DNA of 64,000 bases from Aradus depressus (GCA_963662175.1 OY759217.1:45236108-45300107); one strand, 5' to 3'; shown: positions 53,477 through 63,430, counted from the stretch's first letter. A program made the numbers and translations. The notes: generated by a model from the sequence alone, not told the origin.

Positions 53477-54384
53477 ATATATATACTTTTTTTTTAAACC
53501 TATCTTTATCTTTATTTAAGGTAGGAAAGAGACAAGAGGGATGGAAAAGTTGCGTTAATTTGTTGGTTTACGGAGAAGTTTGTGGATCGGGGGAGGGGGG
53601 GGGGGGGGGGGGGCATTGTTCGACTAAGAATGAGTTGAGGGAGGGAGCTATGAGAAGAAGAGGGTGGGTTCGGTCCCCATTGTGGAGCGAAGAGCGAAGA
53701 GCGAGGAGTCTGCGGAGAAAACAAGGCGTCTGGCACAATGCACAGATGGGCTTTGTCTTTTCAGAGCAGCCGACTTGTGGGTCGTACATCCACCAACTCG
53801 GCATATATCTTACATTTAAATACAATGGATACCAACCAACATATTATACGATACATTATAGGACACTATATCTATAGACCTATGGAATCATGACACTAAA
53901 CGTCAATCAGTGCGCTAATCAATGGCTATAATAAAATAAATAAATACAATAATAAATTGTTTAATTCCACAAAAATATATTTCTCAATATGAAAGGAATG
54001 TATATGCAAATTTTTAGAGTTATAGATCACATGGCTTCGGAATCTGATCTGTGAGTGTAGATGACTTTTGCCATTTGAAGAATTGAAATTCAAAAGGGTC
54101 TAAGTGCCAAAAAATTATTTTTCGAGTTAGTGGTTGCAAAATGATCTATGTACAAGCCCCAATAACAATTAAAAGGATTTATGTGACAACTGTCAAATTG
54201 TCTTGACTGAAGCTTTTATTTGGTGCCACAGAAAATCAAAGTACATTTGGGGTTTTTTTTTTCCGTTTTTATCATTTTCTTAGGAATCTAAAAAGGGTCT
54301 AGAATTTCAACTATTCATTTATATATGTATTGAAAAGTTCATTAGTTGGGGTAAAACCAAAATGAATTTTCTAGTTAGATTTAT
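53477..54384. other. Spacer with a poly(G) run
   Basis: 53588-53613 is almost pure G. A 138-codon plus ORF across it (53461-53877) is an artefact of low complexity. The rest shows nothing recognised. Confidence 0.5.
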
Positions 54385-55130
54385 TCTCAAAAAATGGTCC
54401 CCCCCCCACCACCCCCTTCTCAAAATTATTTCATACTGGCATTACTAGGTATAAGAAAGTCACTCTCAGAAGTATGCTGCACAATGAAACAAAAAAAACC
54501 CGACGCCAACTCATTACTTTCATATATCCAATAATGGGAGATCCACGATTCCTCTACGTGCAGTTTTGATTGCGTTTAGCCCATGGCAGGTTTCCTCTCA
54601 CCTATGATCTTGTTTACTTTAACTTGTTTACTTTGCGTCACCACCCCTTCCTCACCATTCACGCATCCGTCTGGAAATCATCCGTTGCTCAGTGTCCCAG
54701 TGTCTAGGTCAGTGTTCACATTATTATTTATATAATAAAATTATTTAACCTGAATTGTCCTCATAGCTTAGAAGCTAAGGAGAGGGGCAGATATATCGTC
54801 CCGCCGCGGAACGCCGGCTATTACGCCCCTACAATTTATATTAAGTATGTGATCTGAACTTTATTATTTACTTATTCCCTACACAACTGAGAGGAATCCT
54901 GCCATTCGGTTGAGAGCACTCAACTTCGTCCAAGAGGAATCGTGATGTGGGGATTAGACTGTTCCCCCCCACTGCTCTTAATTGGAGAGGAATCCGGCAA
55001 CGCCCCAATAATGTCTGTATGAAATTATTTTGAAAAGGGGGAGGGGAAGAGAGAGATCGATAAGCGTGGTTGGTATAAGAAAGTCCTGTATAACGTCAGC
55101 ACATATTTATTATTTTATTTTATATAATAA
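54385..55130. repeat. Family H MITE with ~500-bp insert
   Basis: The left arm has CCCCCTTCTCAAAATTATTT, GGTATAAGAAAGTCACTCTC. The right arm has TGAAATTATTTTGAAAAGGG, GTTGGTATAAGAAAGTCCTG. The insert (about 54490-55005) matches nothing else in the window and is GC-richer. Confidence 0.65.
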
Positions 55131-55510
55131 ATGTAAAATCATTATTATTATTATTATAAATTGTTTTTTTTGGCCCCATACTTCTTTCTAATCGTCACAG
55201 TTCATTCATCGCTGATTTGGCCAGGATAAGTTTACCGTAGAATTAATATTGCAAAGTGTTCATAGCATTAGATCTAGTGGGCGGTGGAACACCGCAGGTG
55301 GGAGAGGAGAGACAAACGGCTTATAATTATGAGACAAACCTCAGCAGAGAGTTAGCCATTACAAGCTTGGTTTGTCTGGATTAGCTTGGGTTCACTGAGA
55401 ACCCACCCCAACTTGGTCTGTAGGCACCACTTCCAACATTGAGACCAGCCTCAATAGGCATCTCATCTGGTCCATCTCAAGTTGTCCGGTGCCACTGTTG
55501 GGCCCATCAA
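55131..55510. other. Spacer
   Basis: 55255-55500 is GC-moderate, unmatched and without domains. Confidence 0.35.
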
Positions 55511-56139
55511 ATGAAGGAAACATTGAAATGAAATTAAAATAAATTTTATTCTGTGACCGAGGTCCCCTAAGAATAAATACATAAGTCAAAAAGAAAAGGA
55601 AACAATAAAATAAAAGTATTAGTAAGTCATACAAAGAAATAAATATAAAAGTAAATAAATTACTGTGAAGAAAAACTAGACAATAATTAATATAGATACA
55701 TAAAAAATTATGAAGAAATAAAAGTATCTATATAAATAGAAGAAGGTATATAATGGAGAATCTATAAAGTATGAAGAAAATAAAATAAATTAATAAAAAT
55801 CGAGGGAGCATAATACAATGATGGTTAACTAAAAAGAGAAAGAAGGATGCCTAGGATTGAAATAAAATTAATTTTAGTAATTAAGGGCGAAACCGAAAAA
55901 AGTGTGAAGAGAAATAAAAGAAAAAATAATAATAATGAAATAAATGAATGAATGATAAAAATAAATAGATATGTAAAATAGGTGTAACGTTTATTATGAT
56001 AGAGTTTAGTAAATATGGGTAAAAAATGAAATAAAAATGAAGAATTAAAAACATGTGATTAGTAAATAACTAATAATTAGAGACAATTGATTTTGGCGAA
56101 TGGGAAAATAGAGAGATGAAGAACGAAAAGAGGAATGGA
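55511..56139 (-). other. Probable 3' UTR region of a decayed LINE
   Basis: A strand-biased A-rich stretch (T-rich on the minus strand) directly downstream of the LINE C-terminal remnant at 56140-56276. No ORF. Confidence 0.4.
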
Positions 56140-56276
56140 TTATTTAGCGAAGAGGAATTGGAATAGTGAGGATTTGAAGGAAGCCACGGAAGGAGTGACG
56201 GATTGAGGGAGGCAGTGAGTTGCAAAGAGAGGAGGCCTGGACTAGGAACGAGTTGTGGAAGGCCGAGGTGTGATCA
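56140..56276 (-). pseudogene. CR1/L2-like LINE ORF2 C-terminus, frameshifted
   Basis: The minus strand reads HNSFLVQASSLCNSLPPSIR in one frame, then VASFKSSLFQFLFAK and a stop in the next. The pattern SF..RA..LWNSLP..IR...S..FK..L is the standard C-terminal block of CR1/L2-type LINE proteins (here Cys replaces Trp). One frameshift separates the halves. No reverse transcriptase core is seen upstream, where a 26-bp tandem array begins. Confidence 0.7.
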
Positions 56277-56395
56277 TTAATGTAAAGATAAAACATTGAT
56301 TATTAATGTAAAGATACAACATTGATTATTAATGTAAAGATGCAACATTGATTATTAATGTAAGGATGCAACATTGATTATTAATGTAAAGATGG
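56277..56395 (+). repeat. 26-bp tandem repeat, about 4.5 units
   Basis: Units of CATTGATTATTAATGTAAAG + ATGCAA. Variants ATAAAA, ATACAA and ATGCAA appear in order. Confidence 0.9.
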
Positions 56396-56429
56396 CTGAT
56401 TTAGTCAGAAGATATTATTTTCACTGGTT

Positions 56430-56730
56430 GCAAAATAAAAAATTGATCCCTAACACGAATTAATTGACTAAGTTTGCGCTCTCCCGCAAAAACCAATCAA
56501 GTTAAGCCCTCTCTTCTTATCCCTCCCTTCCATTTGGCCGATTCAGCCAAATATCAATAGGTGTCGTCTTTATAAAGTTTTGGACATACATATAAAATTT
56601 CGTGATACATTCATTATATCGGAAATTATCATGTTCGGTTTTTTTATTTTTATTTACTATCAGGGGGTTGGAGAACACGAAATTCTGGTGAAAACTAAAT
56701 GTCGAATATCTGACTGATTACATAACTTCC
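56430..56730 (+). repeat. Family B element, left portion, split by a nested insertion
   Basis: ATTAATTGACTAAGTTTGCG, TTCCATTTGGCCGATTCAGC and GACTGATTACATAACTTCC. The last 12 bases, TACATAACTTCC (56719-56730), recur at 62180-62191, where the B element resumes with its end hairpin CATATACTTCGTATAGCTG. Confidence 0.85.
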
Positions 56731-56801
56731 AATAAATAAATAAAACAAACTTATTTTTGAAATATTGTCTATTCCACTAAAGATATATATACATATATAA
56801 C

Positions 56802-56830
56802 TACCGGTTTCGGCTTTATACCATCGTCAG
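56802..56830 (-). ncRNA. Minimal hammerhead ribozyme, left arm of palindrome
   Basis: Minus strand: CTGACGA, U, helix II GGT-ATAAA-GCC, GAA, helix III ACCGGT (6-base palindrome), then A. All core bases are intact. The self-complementary helix III means the active form would be a dimer. Confidence 0.72.
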
Positions 56831-56866
56831 GTCTAGTTATGAACTAATAATAGTTCATAACTAGAC

Positions 56867-56895
56867 CTGACGATGGTATAAAGCCGAAACCGGTA
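56867..56895 (+). ncRNA. Minimal hammerhead ribozyme, right arm of palindrome
   Basis: Plus strand, identical to the left-arm motif: CTGACGA, T, GGTATAAAGCC, GAAACCGGTA. The two copies are 36 bp apart across the symmetry axis. Confidence 0.72.
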
Positions 56896-56912
56896 GTTAT
56901 ATATGTATATAT

Positions 56913-57713
56913 TGTGATAAAAACTTGGTTGCTACCACATTTCCTGTAGAAATTTGATCTCTTTTGTTTATTTAAATTTTGATTTCTACAGTAGTTTGCC
57001 GAAAATTGCCCTAAAAAAATATTATCAATAATTTATGACATGCAATTTTTAAGAAAGTACACGTATACAACGAAAAAAATTCAATTAAACAAACTTTACA
57101 CTTGGATTCACAAAGAGATACCAATTTTTAATAATTTTAAATAATATTAATTTCTAATCCAAAGGTTTTTTTAAATGATACTACTGGGACAACAGGGAAG
57201 ATGAATAGAATAGAATTTGAAGAGGACAAATAATTGGGTTATTATCTATATTTACATATTTAAATTTTTAAAAAACTTAACATTTGAACAAACAAAACAA
57301 AAATTTACAATGGCACAAAAACATTAAATTAATACTTAAAAAACTATTTCTTTTTTTATTTGGGCATATTGAAAAATATATATTATTAATTGTACCTTCT
57401 CGACGCCTCTACCACAAAAACCAGACCCCGTCAACTCTTCACACTTTAATTCCACTCCAGTCAACTTTCATCTAATTGTTCAACTTCATTTTTATTTAAA
57501 ACATATCAAAACCACATGCACCGTTTTAGAGCTAGCTCACGACTCCATTACATTCAACACTATTTCACAGCTGTTTTTTATATGTTTTCTTGTTTTGTTT
57601 CTCAAACACCTTGATATATATATAATATATATATGATATTAGATTATAATAAAAAAAATTACCTCTTTTCATTAAAATATTCATTAAAAAAATGTTCCGT
57701 AGTGTACATCACA
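56913..57713 (-). repeat. 3' LTR
   Basis: The downstream LTR in minus orientation. Contains plus-strand ACCACATTTCCTGTAGAAAT and TTTGATTTCTACAGTAGTTT, shared with the old LTRs at 15367, 41803 and 49440. Confidence 0.93.
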
Positions 57714-59807
57714 TTTGCCTTTTCCTTCTTTTTAAAAAAAAAATGTTTGTTCACAAAATTTTTTTTTTTTTTTTTATATAAGTTCTTTCAGATTTAATTT
57801 CTTCCAATACACAGGTTGATTTAGCTTCTTCCTCGAATCCACATGATAAGCTTCCTCCTTCAATACACAGATGGATTAACGTCTTCCTCCAATACACAGG
57901 TAGATTAGCTTCCTCCTCAAACGCACATGTTGGCTGGCTCCTTGGTGTCTTCAACTCATTGCTCAACGATGTATCGAAGTCTCTCTCTCACTTACACTCA
58001 CTGATTTATTTTTATTTTTTATATGCCCAATTCGACGCTCTTTTTATACATATATGCCCATTTTTTATATTTTTATAACTATTTACAATTATTAAACTTA
58101 TATATATACGTACCTAATTTCTAATAAACAAAAACAAACATTAATCTAAAAATTTACAATTAATGCTTAACCTAAAGAAAATGTTAACTTAAATTTATAA
58201 AAATTTGAACTAATTGAACATAAAAAATATAATACTAAATTTTTACATATTTACAGGATCAGTCATAGTCATGAATTCAAGTTTGGAAATAATCAAGTTG
58301 GATGCAGATTTAAGAAATTGCCAATTAATTTTACTTTCCGCCTTTACCATCAATATAACATTTGTATATATTCAAAATAATTATATAAAAAGATTGTATA
58401 TAAAAAAATTTACTTGAAATAAAAATTAAATAAATCCTTTTTTATTTACTTCATCACACTTCCAAAATATTACTTAACAATCAAAATTAGGCCTCACGCC
58501 GGGTAATAAGGAATACAAATTTAATTTATTTAATATATATATAGTACTTGTCTTTTGAGGTATTAAATTCTTTGAGACGTCCTTCATACTTCCTAACTAA
58601 AAAAAATGTATCTCACATATATTTTTACTTCAACTTCCTTCTCTACTAATAACTCCCTAATAATAATAACTTCATCGTTGACGTAGCAAAAATACGGTTC
58701 CTCCTATCTCAGGTAGGCAACCAACACTACATCATAAATCTCCTATATATATCGCTAGTTCTTTCTAGTCGACACAAAAAAAATCATCTCTCGCAGATCA
58801 AAAAAATATAAATCTCCAATTAATCACTAGCTCTTACTAGGATTAAAAAAAATAATTTCTCCCCAAACAAATCTATATAATCCCGACGTCTAAAAGAATG
58901 TCATCAGCAATTAATTCAAAACTTCTCTAATTAATATTACCCTTTGTTTGTTCCTATTCCTAAAGTTATATAATTTGCTCCTACAACTCTTCTCATTCTC
59001 ATCTACTCTCTCTCTATTAAACAAATTTACATAGAAAAAACATGTTACTCAAATAATAAATGAACTTGTCTAAATAATAGAGTTTATAATAACAAAATTT
59101 AATAACCTATGCATACATACAATTTATATAATATATTATCATTCCATGGCTTCTATACAGTTTCGTTCGTCTTTCTAATTTATAATATTATTATGATTTA
59201 GTCACGTCCGGTATCCTAGCTGAACAGTTCCGAAACAGAAAATCTGTCCCCTTGACTCGGCCTCAGGAAGTTCGTCATGTCTCCAAAGAGATCTAGGCAT
59301 CTCTCAGCCTGCTGATTTTATCTTTCTAACATTTGTAATAAAAAATATAATAAAAAAAAATCGATCTTCTTCCATATTATGTTCGTTCAAAATCAATCAG
59401 TTATATGTATATGTTTTAATTTTCAATAATCATTATTAATAAGTAACTTCTAAATAAAAAACTTTCACATATTAAATTTGGGTGACTAATCCTTAAATAT
59501 AATTCTCAGATAATTTTATACTGATCCTAACATCTAATCTAATCCTAAAAAAAAATATAAATCCTAATTAATTTAAATCCTAATTAATTTAAACGCAGAA
59601 CTATACCAAAATTCATCCATACTCTTCATATACCAAAATTCTCATTCAAAAAAATAAATTTATCATCCATACTATTATATTAGTCCAATGTCACTTCGTC
59701 ATATTTTAAATTAATCCTAATTCTGTCATGTTAGTCTGTCAGTCATTTCCTCAAACTCATCCGAGTTGCAAAAAAAATAGGTTCACTATAAAAAGTGGCT
59801 AATGCAA
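57714..59807 (-). other. Non-coding interior of the LTR element
   Basis: About 2.1 kb between gag and the 3' LTR without an ORF above 75 codons. Where pol would lie there is only AT-rich sequence, so pol was replaced or lost before this copy spread. Confidence 0.75.
57780..57945 (-). repeat. Short degenerate tandem repeat near the 3' LTR
   Basis: CTTCCTCCAATACACAGGT-type units occur about four times, alternating with CTCCTCAAACGCACATG / CCTCGAATCCACATGA variants. Confidence 0.8.
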
Positions 59808-61016
59808 TTATATTGCAAAGCCCAAATTTAATTTTATCTTTTTCCGGATGCCCCGGCGAATTATGTCTTTAAAAATCCCCTCCCCCTTCTCTAAATATTC
59901 ATTCAGTGTTAATTTTGTCCTTAATACCTGTTTGAATGCTTTTACTCTCTTTTTAAAATTGTTCTTATAACTTTTATTAGCCTCCTTTCTATTTCCATTT
60001 TGTCTGTAGGTTTCTACTAGATTTTCTTTAAAATTAAAATTTGTCTTTCGTTTGTTGTCCTCGGTCTGTTCGTTTGTTTTGTCTAATAACATCAAAATGT
60101 TCCTTTCACTCTTTCCATCCGCATCAATATTAATCCTATTTTCTTGAATTTCACTTAATACTAATTTTTCTACATTTTGACTCTCTTCCTCCACCTCTTT
60201 CTCTAAAATTTGGGTCTGTTCCTCCCCACTGTTATTCTCTGTTCCTTCTACCTCATCAACTTGTGACTGACTGTCAATAATAAGAACCTCTTTTTCTACT
60301 TCAGAATTCCCTTCATCCAACGTGTTAATTTTTTGAATAAAGTGCTTTTCTAAGTTTTCTCCTGCTTTATTTATCCTACTTTCAACTTTTTCATTTTCTA
60401 TTTGAATTTTCTCTAATTGGTTAATCAAATTGTCCACCTTTTTATTTAATTTAACTTCTAAATTTTTAATGTCGCCTCTTAAATTTGTCTCTAATTTTCC
60501 TAATTTGTCCCCCATTTCCTTTTTTAAATTTGTCTCTAAATTTCCTAATTTATTACTTTGCTCTTCCATTTTTTGATTCATATCCCCCATTTCCCTTTTT
60601 AAATTTGTCTCTAAATTTCCTAATTTATTACTTTGCTCTTCCATTTTTTGATTCATATCCCCCCTTAAATCTCTACCCTGTTCTTCTATTTTTTGATTGA
60701 TATTTCCAATATCCCCCCTTAATTCTTTTCCCTGTTCTTCTATTTTTTGATTGATATTTCCAATATCCCCAGTTAACTTTGTTAACACAACACGGAGCCA
60801 TTCCATATCAGGAGCAGCAATGCCCTCTTTTTCTTTATCTTTATTTACCCCCTCCCCTTGCGACTCCTCACCTTTACCCTGCATGGACTCCATTGCGGCT
60901 GGAGTCTCCCTTTCTCTATCTTCCGATAACTCCATATCGGATCTTTCCTCCGAACTTGACCCTTCCTCTCTACTTTCCTCCTCTAATCTTCTCGCTTGTC
61001 CTCTGGTAATTGGCAT
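59808..61016 (-). CDS. Coiled-coil gag-like protein of the LTR element
   Basis: 402 residues from the ATG at 61016, about 260 nt after the 5' LTR, the normal place for gag. The start MPITRGQARRLEEE resembles the N-termini of many insect Ty3/gypsy gag proteins. Residues 1-70 are acidic and low in complexity. Residues 75-235 are a long coiled coil with two 18-residue repeats (GDIGNINQKIEEQGKELR, about 83-118) and two 25-residue repeats (about 121-169). Residues 235-320 are acidic. The tail 345-402 is strongly basic and may bind RNA. No capsid fold signature, CCHC knuckle or protease is seen, so the protein may assemble with a partner element's gag rather than form particles alone. The frame is intact despite internal repeats, suggesting selection or recent spread. 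Family assignment is inferred from position and composition. Confidence 0.75.
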   Translation of the reverse strand: MPITRGQARRLEEESREEGSSSEERSDMELSEDRERETPAAMESMQGKGEESQGEGVNKDKEKEGIAAPDMEWLRVVLTKLTGDIGNINQKIEEQGKELRGDIGNINQKIEEQGRDLRGDMNQKMEEQSNKLGNLETNLKREMGDMNQKMEEQSNKLGNLETNLKKEMGDKLGKLETNLRGDIKNLEVKLNKKVDNLINQLEKIQIENEKVESRINKAGENLEKHFIQKINTLDEGNSEVEKEVLIIDSQSQVDEVEGTENNSGEEQTQILEKEVEEESQNVEKLVLSEIQENRINIDADGKSERNILMLLDKTNEQTEDNKRKTNFNFKENLVETYRQNGNRKEANKSYKNNFKKRVKAFKQVLRTKLTLNEYLEKGEGIFKDIIRRGIRKKIKLNLGFAI

Positions 61017-61276
61017 TTTCTTACTTTACTAAATATATAATTACTAAACAAAAACAATGTTATATAAAATAGTAACCTTCTTTTGAAGTTGGCAAAAAAA
61101 AATATTATTTCTCAAAATTAAATGTAACCCTTATTTGTCTCTATTCTATCTTTTTCATCTTTTTCAACCTGTTTCCCTACTTTAATTAATATAAAAAAAA
61201 TTCTCCCATCAAGGTTTTGCCAAAATATGATGGGGCTTTGTGGCGAAAATCGTCCACACAAGGGATATGCCAAAAA
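61017..61276 (-). promoter_or_regulatory. 5' leader with candidate primer-binding site
   Basis: Reading away from the 5' LTR: TTTTTGGCATATCCCTTGTG, in which TGGCATATCCC is the likely start of the primer-binding site. Repeated TTTTGGC / TTTTCGCC words follow. Confidence 0.5.
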
Positions 61277-62078
61277 TGTGATTAAAAACTTGGTTGCTAC
61301 CACATTTCCTGTAGAAATTTGATCTCTTTTGTTTATTTAAATTTTGATTTCTACAGTAGTTTGCCGAAAATTGCCCTAAAAAAATATTATCAATAATTTA
61401 TGACATGCAATTTTTAAGAAAGTACACGTATACAACGAAAAAAATTCAATTAAACAAACTTTACACTTGGATTCACAAAGAGATACCAATTTTTAATAAT
61501 TTTAAATAATATTAATTTCTAATCCAAAGGTTTTTTTAAATGATACTACTGGGACAACAGGGAAGATGAATAGAATAGAATTTGAAGAGGACAAATAATT
61601 GGGTTATTATCTATATTTACATATTTAAATTTTTAAAAAACTTAACATTTGAACAAACAAAACAAAAATTTACAATGGCACAAAAACATTAAATTAATAC
61701 TTAAAAAACTATTTCTTTTTTTATTTGGGCATATTGAAAAATATATATTATTAATTGTACCTTCTCGACGCCTCTACCACAAAAACCAGACCCCGTCAAC
61801 TCTTCACACTTTAATTCCACTCCAGTCAACTTTCATCTAATTGTTCAACTTCATTTTTATTTAAAACATATCAAAACCACATGCACCGTTTTAGAGCTAG
61901 CTCACGACTCCATTACATTCAACACTATTTCACAGCTGTTTTTTATATGTTTTCTTGTTTTGTTTCTCAAACACCTTGATATATATATAATATATATATG
62001 ATATTAGATTATAATAAAAAAAATTACCTCTTTTCATTAAAATATTCATTAAAAAAATGTTCCGTAGTGTACATCACA
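61277..62078 (-). repeat. 5' LTR
   Basis: Promoter-bearing LTR in minus orientation; 802 bp, one T longer than its partner at the internal-side end (TGTGATT against TGTGAT). Confidence 0.93.
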
Positions 62079-62191
62079 ATATATCTTTAGTGGAATAGAC
62101 AATATTTCAAAAATAAGTTTGTTCTATTTATTTATTACAAGTTTCCACAATATGTCCGCGTTTCTCAACTTAGAAGTTGTACATAACTTCC

Positions 62192-62222
62192 CATATACTT
62201 CGTATAGCTGAGGAAGTAAAAA
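62192..62222 (+). repeat. Family B end hairpin, continuation of 56430-56730
   Basis: CATATACTTCGTATAGCTGA and GGAAGTAAAA complete the B element after the 12-bp duplication. Confidence 0.85.
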
Positions 62223-62249
62223 AATCTCACATATTTTGTTATTTTGTGC

Positions 62250-62281
62250 TAGCCGGCTTTCGAGGTTGCCCACATCATCAG
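62250..62281 (-). ncRNA. Hammerhead ribozyme-like motif, core intact
   Basis: Minus strand: CTGATGA, U, GTGG-GCAA-CCTC (one mismatch in helix II), GAAA, AGCCGGCT palindrome, then A. All invariant core bases are present. Confidence 0.7.
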
Positions 62282-62420
62282 GCTCTTTGATAAAACATTT
62301 TTTTAAATATATAACAATATGAATTAAAAAATACTGTGTAATAATTAAATGACTACTCAAAAATTAACAGTTTCAAATTTCATGGATGATGTATGCATCT
62401 TATTCCTGTATCTTATCTGA
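62250..62420 (-). repeat. Hammerhead-bearing repeat, same family as 39477
   Basis: Minus strand: GTGACTCAGATAAGATACAG, AATAAGATGCATACATCATC and CATGAAATTTGAAACTG upstream of the hammerhead. These correspond to GTGACTCCGATTGGGAACAG and CCATGAAATTTTGAATTG at 39600-39680. Confidence 0.7.
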
Positions 62421-62705
62421 GTCACAACGGAAACTGTAATATTAATAATTAAAATAACTCGCCAAGATGGGAGCTGCGTAGGTAACAATATAAATGTTTC
62501 AACATTAGTTATAATTAATTACTTACTGCGTACAAATTGTAGGATTTGATGTTATTAAATGGTTCCAAAACACTGCCACATACCTTTAAACAAATTTAAA
62601 AAAATTAGTTTGAAAATAGCAAGAATATAAGTACGCTAAAATAATAAAGAATTTGCTCCATTATTATTATTATTTATTTAATGCTTTAAGATATTAGAAA
62701 GATAG
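62421..62705. other. AT-rich spacer
   Basis: Nothing recognised. Confidence 0.45.
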
Positions 62706-63430
62706 GAGCTTCACCGAGATGGACGGACAGAAATGATATAGAGATGACAGAAGTGGACAGACAGATTTGGCAGAGATGGACAGGTAGGAATGACTGAGGT
62801 GAACAGATAGCTATGACAGAGTGGACTGATAGAGTCATAGACAGAGACATGTGACACGAGTTGACAGAGATGGACTGGTAGAAATGACGGAGGTGAACAG
62901 ATAGCTATGACAGAGTGGACAGATAGAGTCATAGACAGAGGACATGTGACACGAGTTGACAGAGATGGACTGGTAGAAATGACGGAGGTGAACAGATAGA
63001 TATGACAGAGTGGACAGATAGAGTCATAGACAGAGACATGTGACACGAGTTGACAGAGATGGACTGGTAGAAATGACGGAGGTGAACAGATAGATATGAC
63101 AGAGTGGACAGATAGAGTCATATATAGAGACATGTGACACGAGTTGACAGAGATGGACTGGTAGAAATGACGGAGGTGAACAGATAGATATGACAGAGTG
63201 GACAGATAGAGTTCATAGACAGACAGATATGTGACAGAGTTACAGAGATGGACAGACAGAAATGACATAGAGATGACAGAAGTGGACAGGCAGATTTGGC
63301 AGAGATGGACAGGTAGGTATGACGGAGGTGAACAGATAGATATGACGAGAGTGGACAAAAGAGTTCATAGACAGACAGATATGTGACAGAGTTACCAAGA
63401 TGGACAGAAAGAAATGAGACAGAGATGAAA
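62706..63430 (+). repeat. 94-95-bp minisatellite rich in GACA/GATA
   Basis: TGGACTGGTAGAAATGACGG occurs at 62871, 62966, 63060 and 63154 (spacing 95, 94, 94). Shorter GGACAGATAGA and GACAGAGATGG words repeat inside each unit. The outer units are more diverged. Minus-strand ORFs of 105-215 codons across it are by-products of the repeat lacking stops. Confidence 0.93.

Larger units (their letters stand above)
56913..62078 (-). mobile_element. Gag-only, non-autonomous LTR retrotransposon
   Basis: LTRs of 801 and 802 bp (56913-57713 and 61277-62078) start TGTGAT and end ATCACA on both strands and differ, as far as I compared them, by one inserted T. Minus-strand orientation is shown by the gag-like ORF, a purine tract AAAAAGAAGGAAAAGG just before the 3' LTR (about 57718-57736), and a TGG word four bases after the 5' LTR (a candidate primer-binding site; the tRNA is not identified). 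The target duplication is ATAT. There is no protease, reverse transcriptase, RNase H or integrase in the 3.56-kb interior. Confidence 0.9.
56731..62179. mobile_element. Hammerhead palindrome (Penelope-like remnant) hosting an LTR element
   Basis: The outer arms 56731-56846 and 56851-56912 plus 62083-62146 form a ~115-bp inverted repeat with a four-base loop and about one mismatch. The right side carries a further ~33 bp (to 62179) not present on the left. The whole is bounded by the 12-bp target duplication TACATAACTTCC. A 5.17-kb LTR retrotransposon interrupts the right arm at an ATAT site. One-sided extensions and variable target duplications are known of Penelope-like elements. No Penelope protein is present. 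Confidence 0.8.

Noticed and set aside
53461..53877. 138-codon ORF with poly-Gly
   Set aside because: Created by a poly(G) run; no domain and no plausible start context.
57284..57475. Identical 63-codon plus-strand ORFs at 57284 and 61649
   Set aside because: They are the same stretch of the two LTRs, antisense to the element's gag; identity comes from LTR identity, not coding constraint.
60485..61032. Plus-strand ORFs of 71-93 codons
   Set aside because: Shadows of the gag-like minus-strand ORF.
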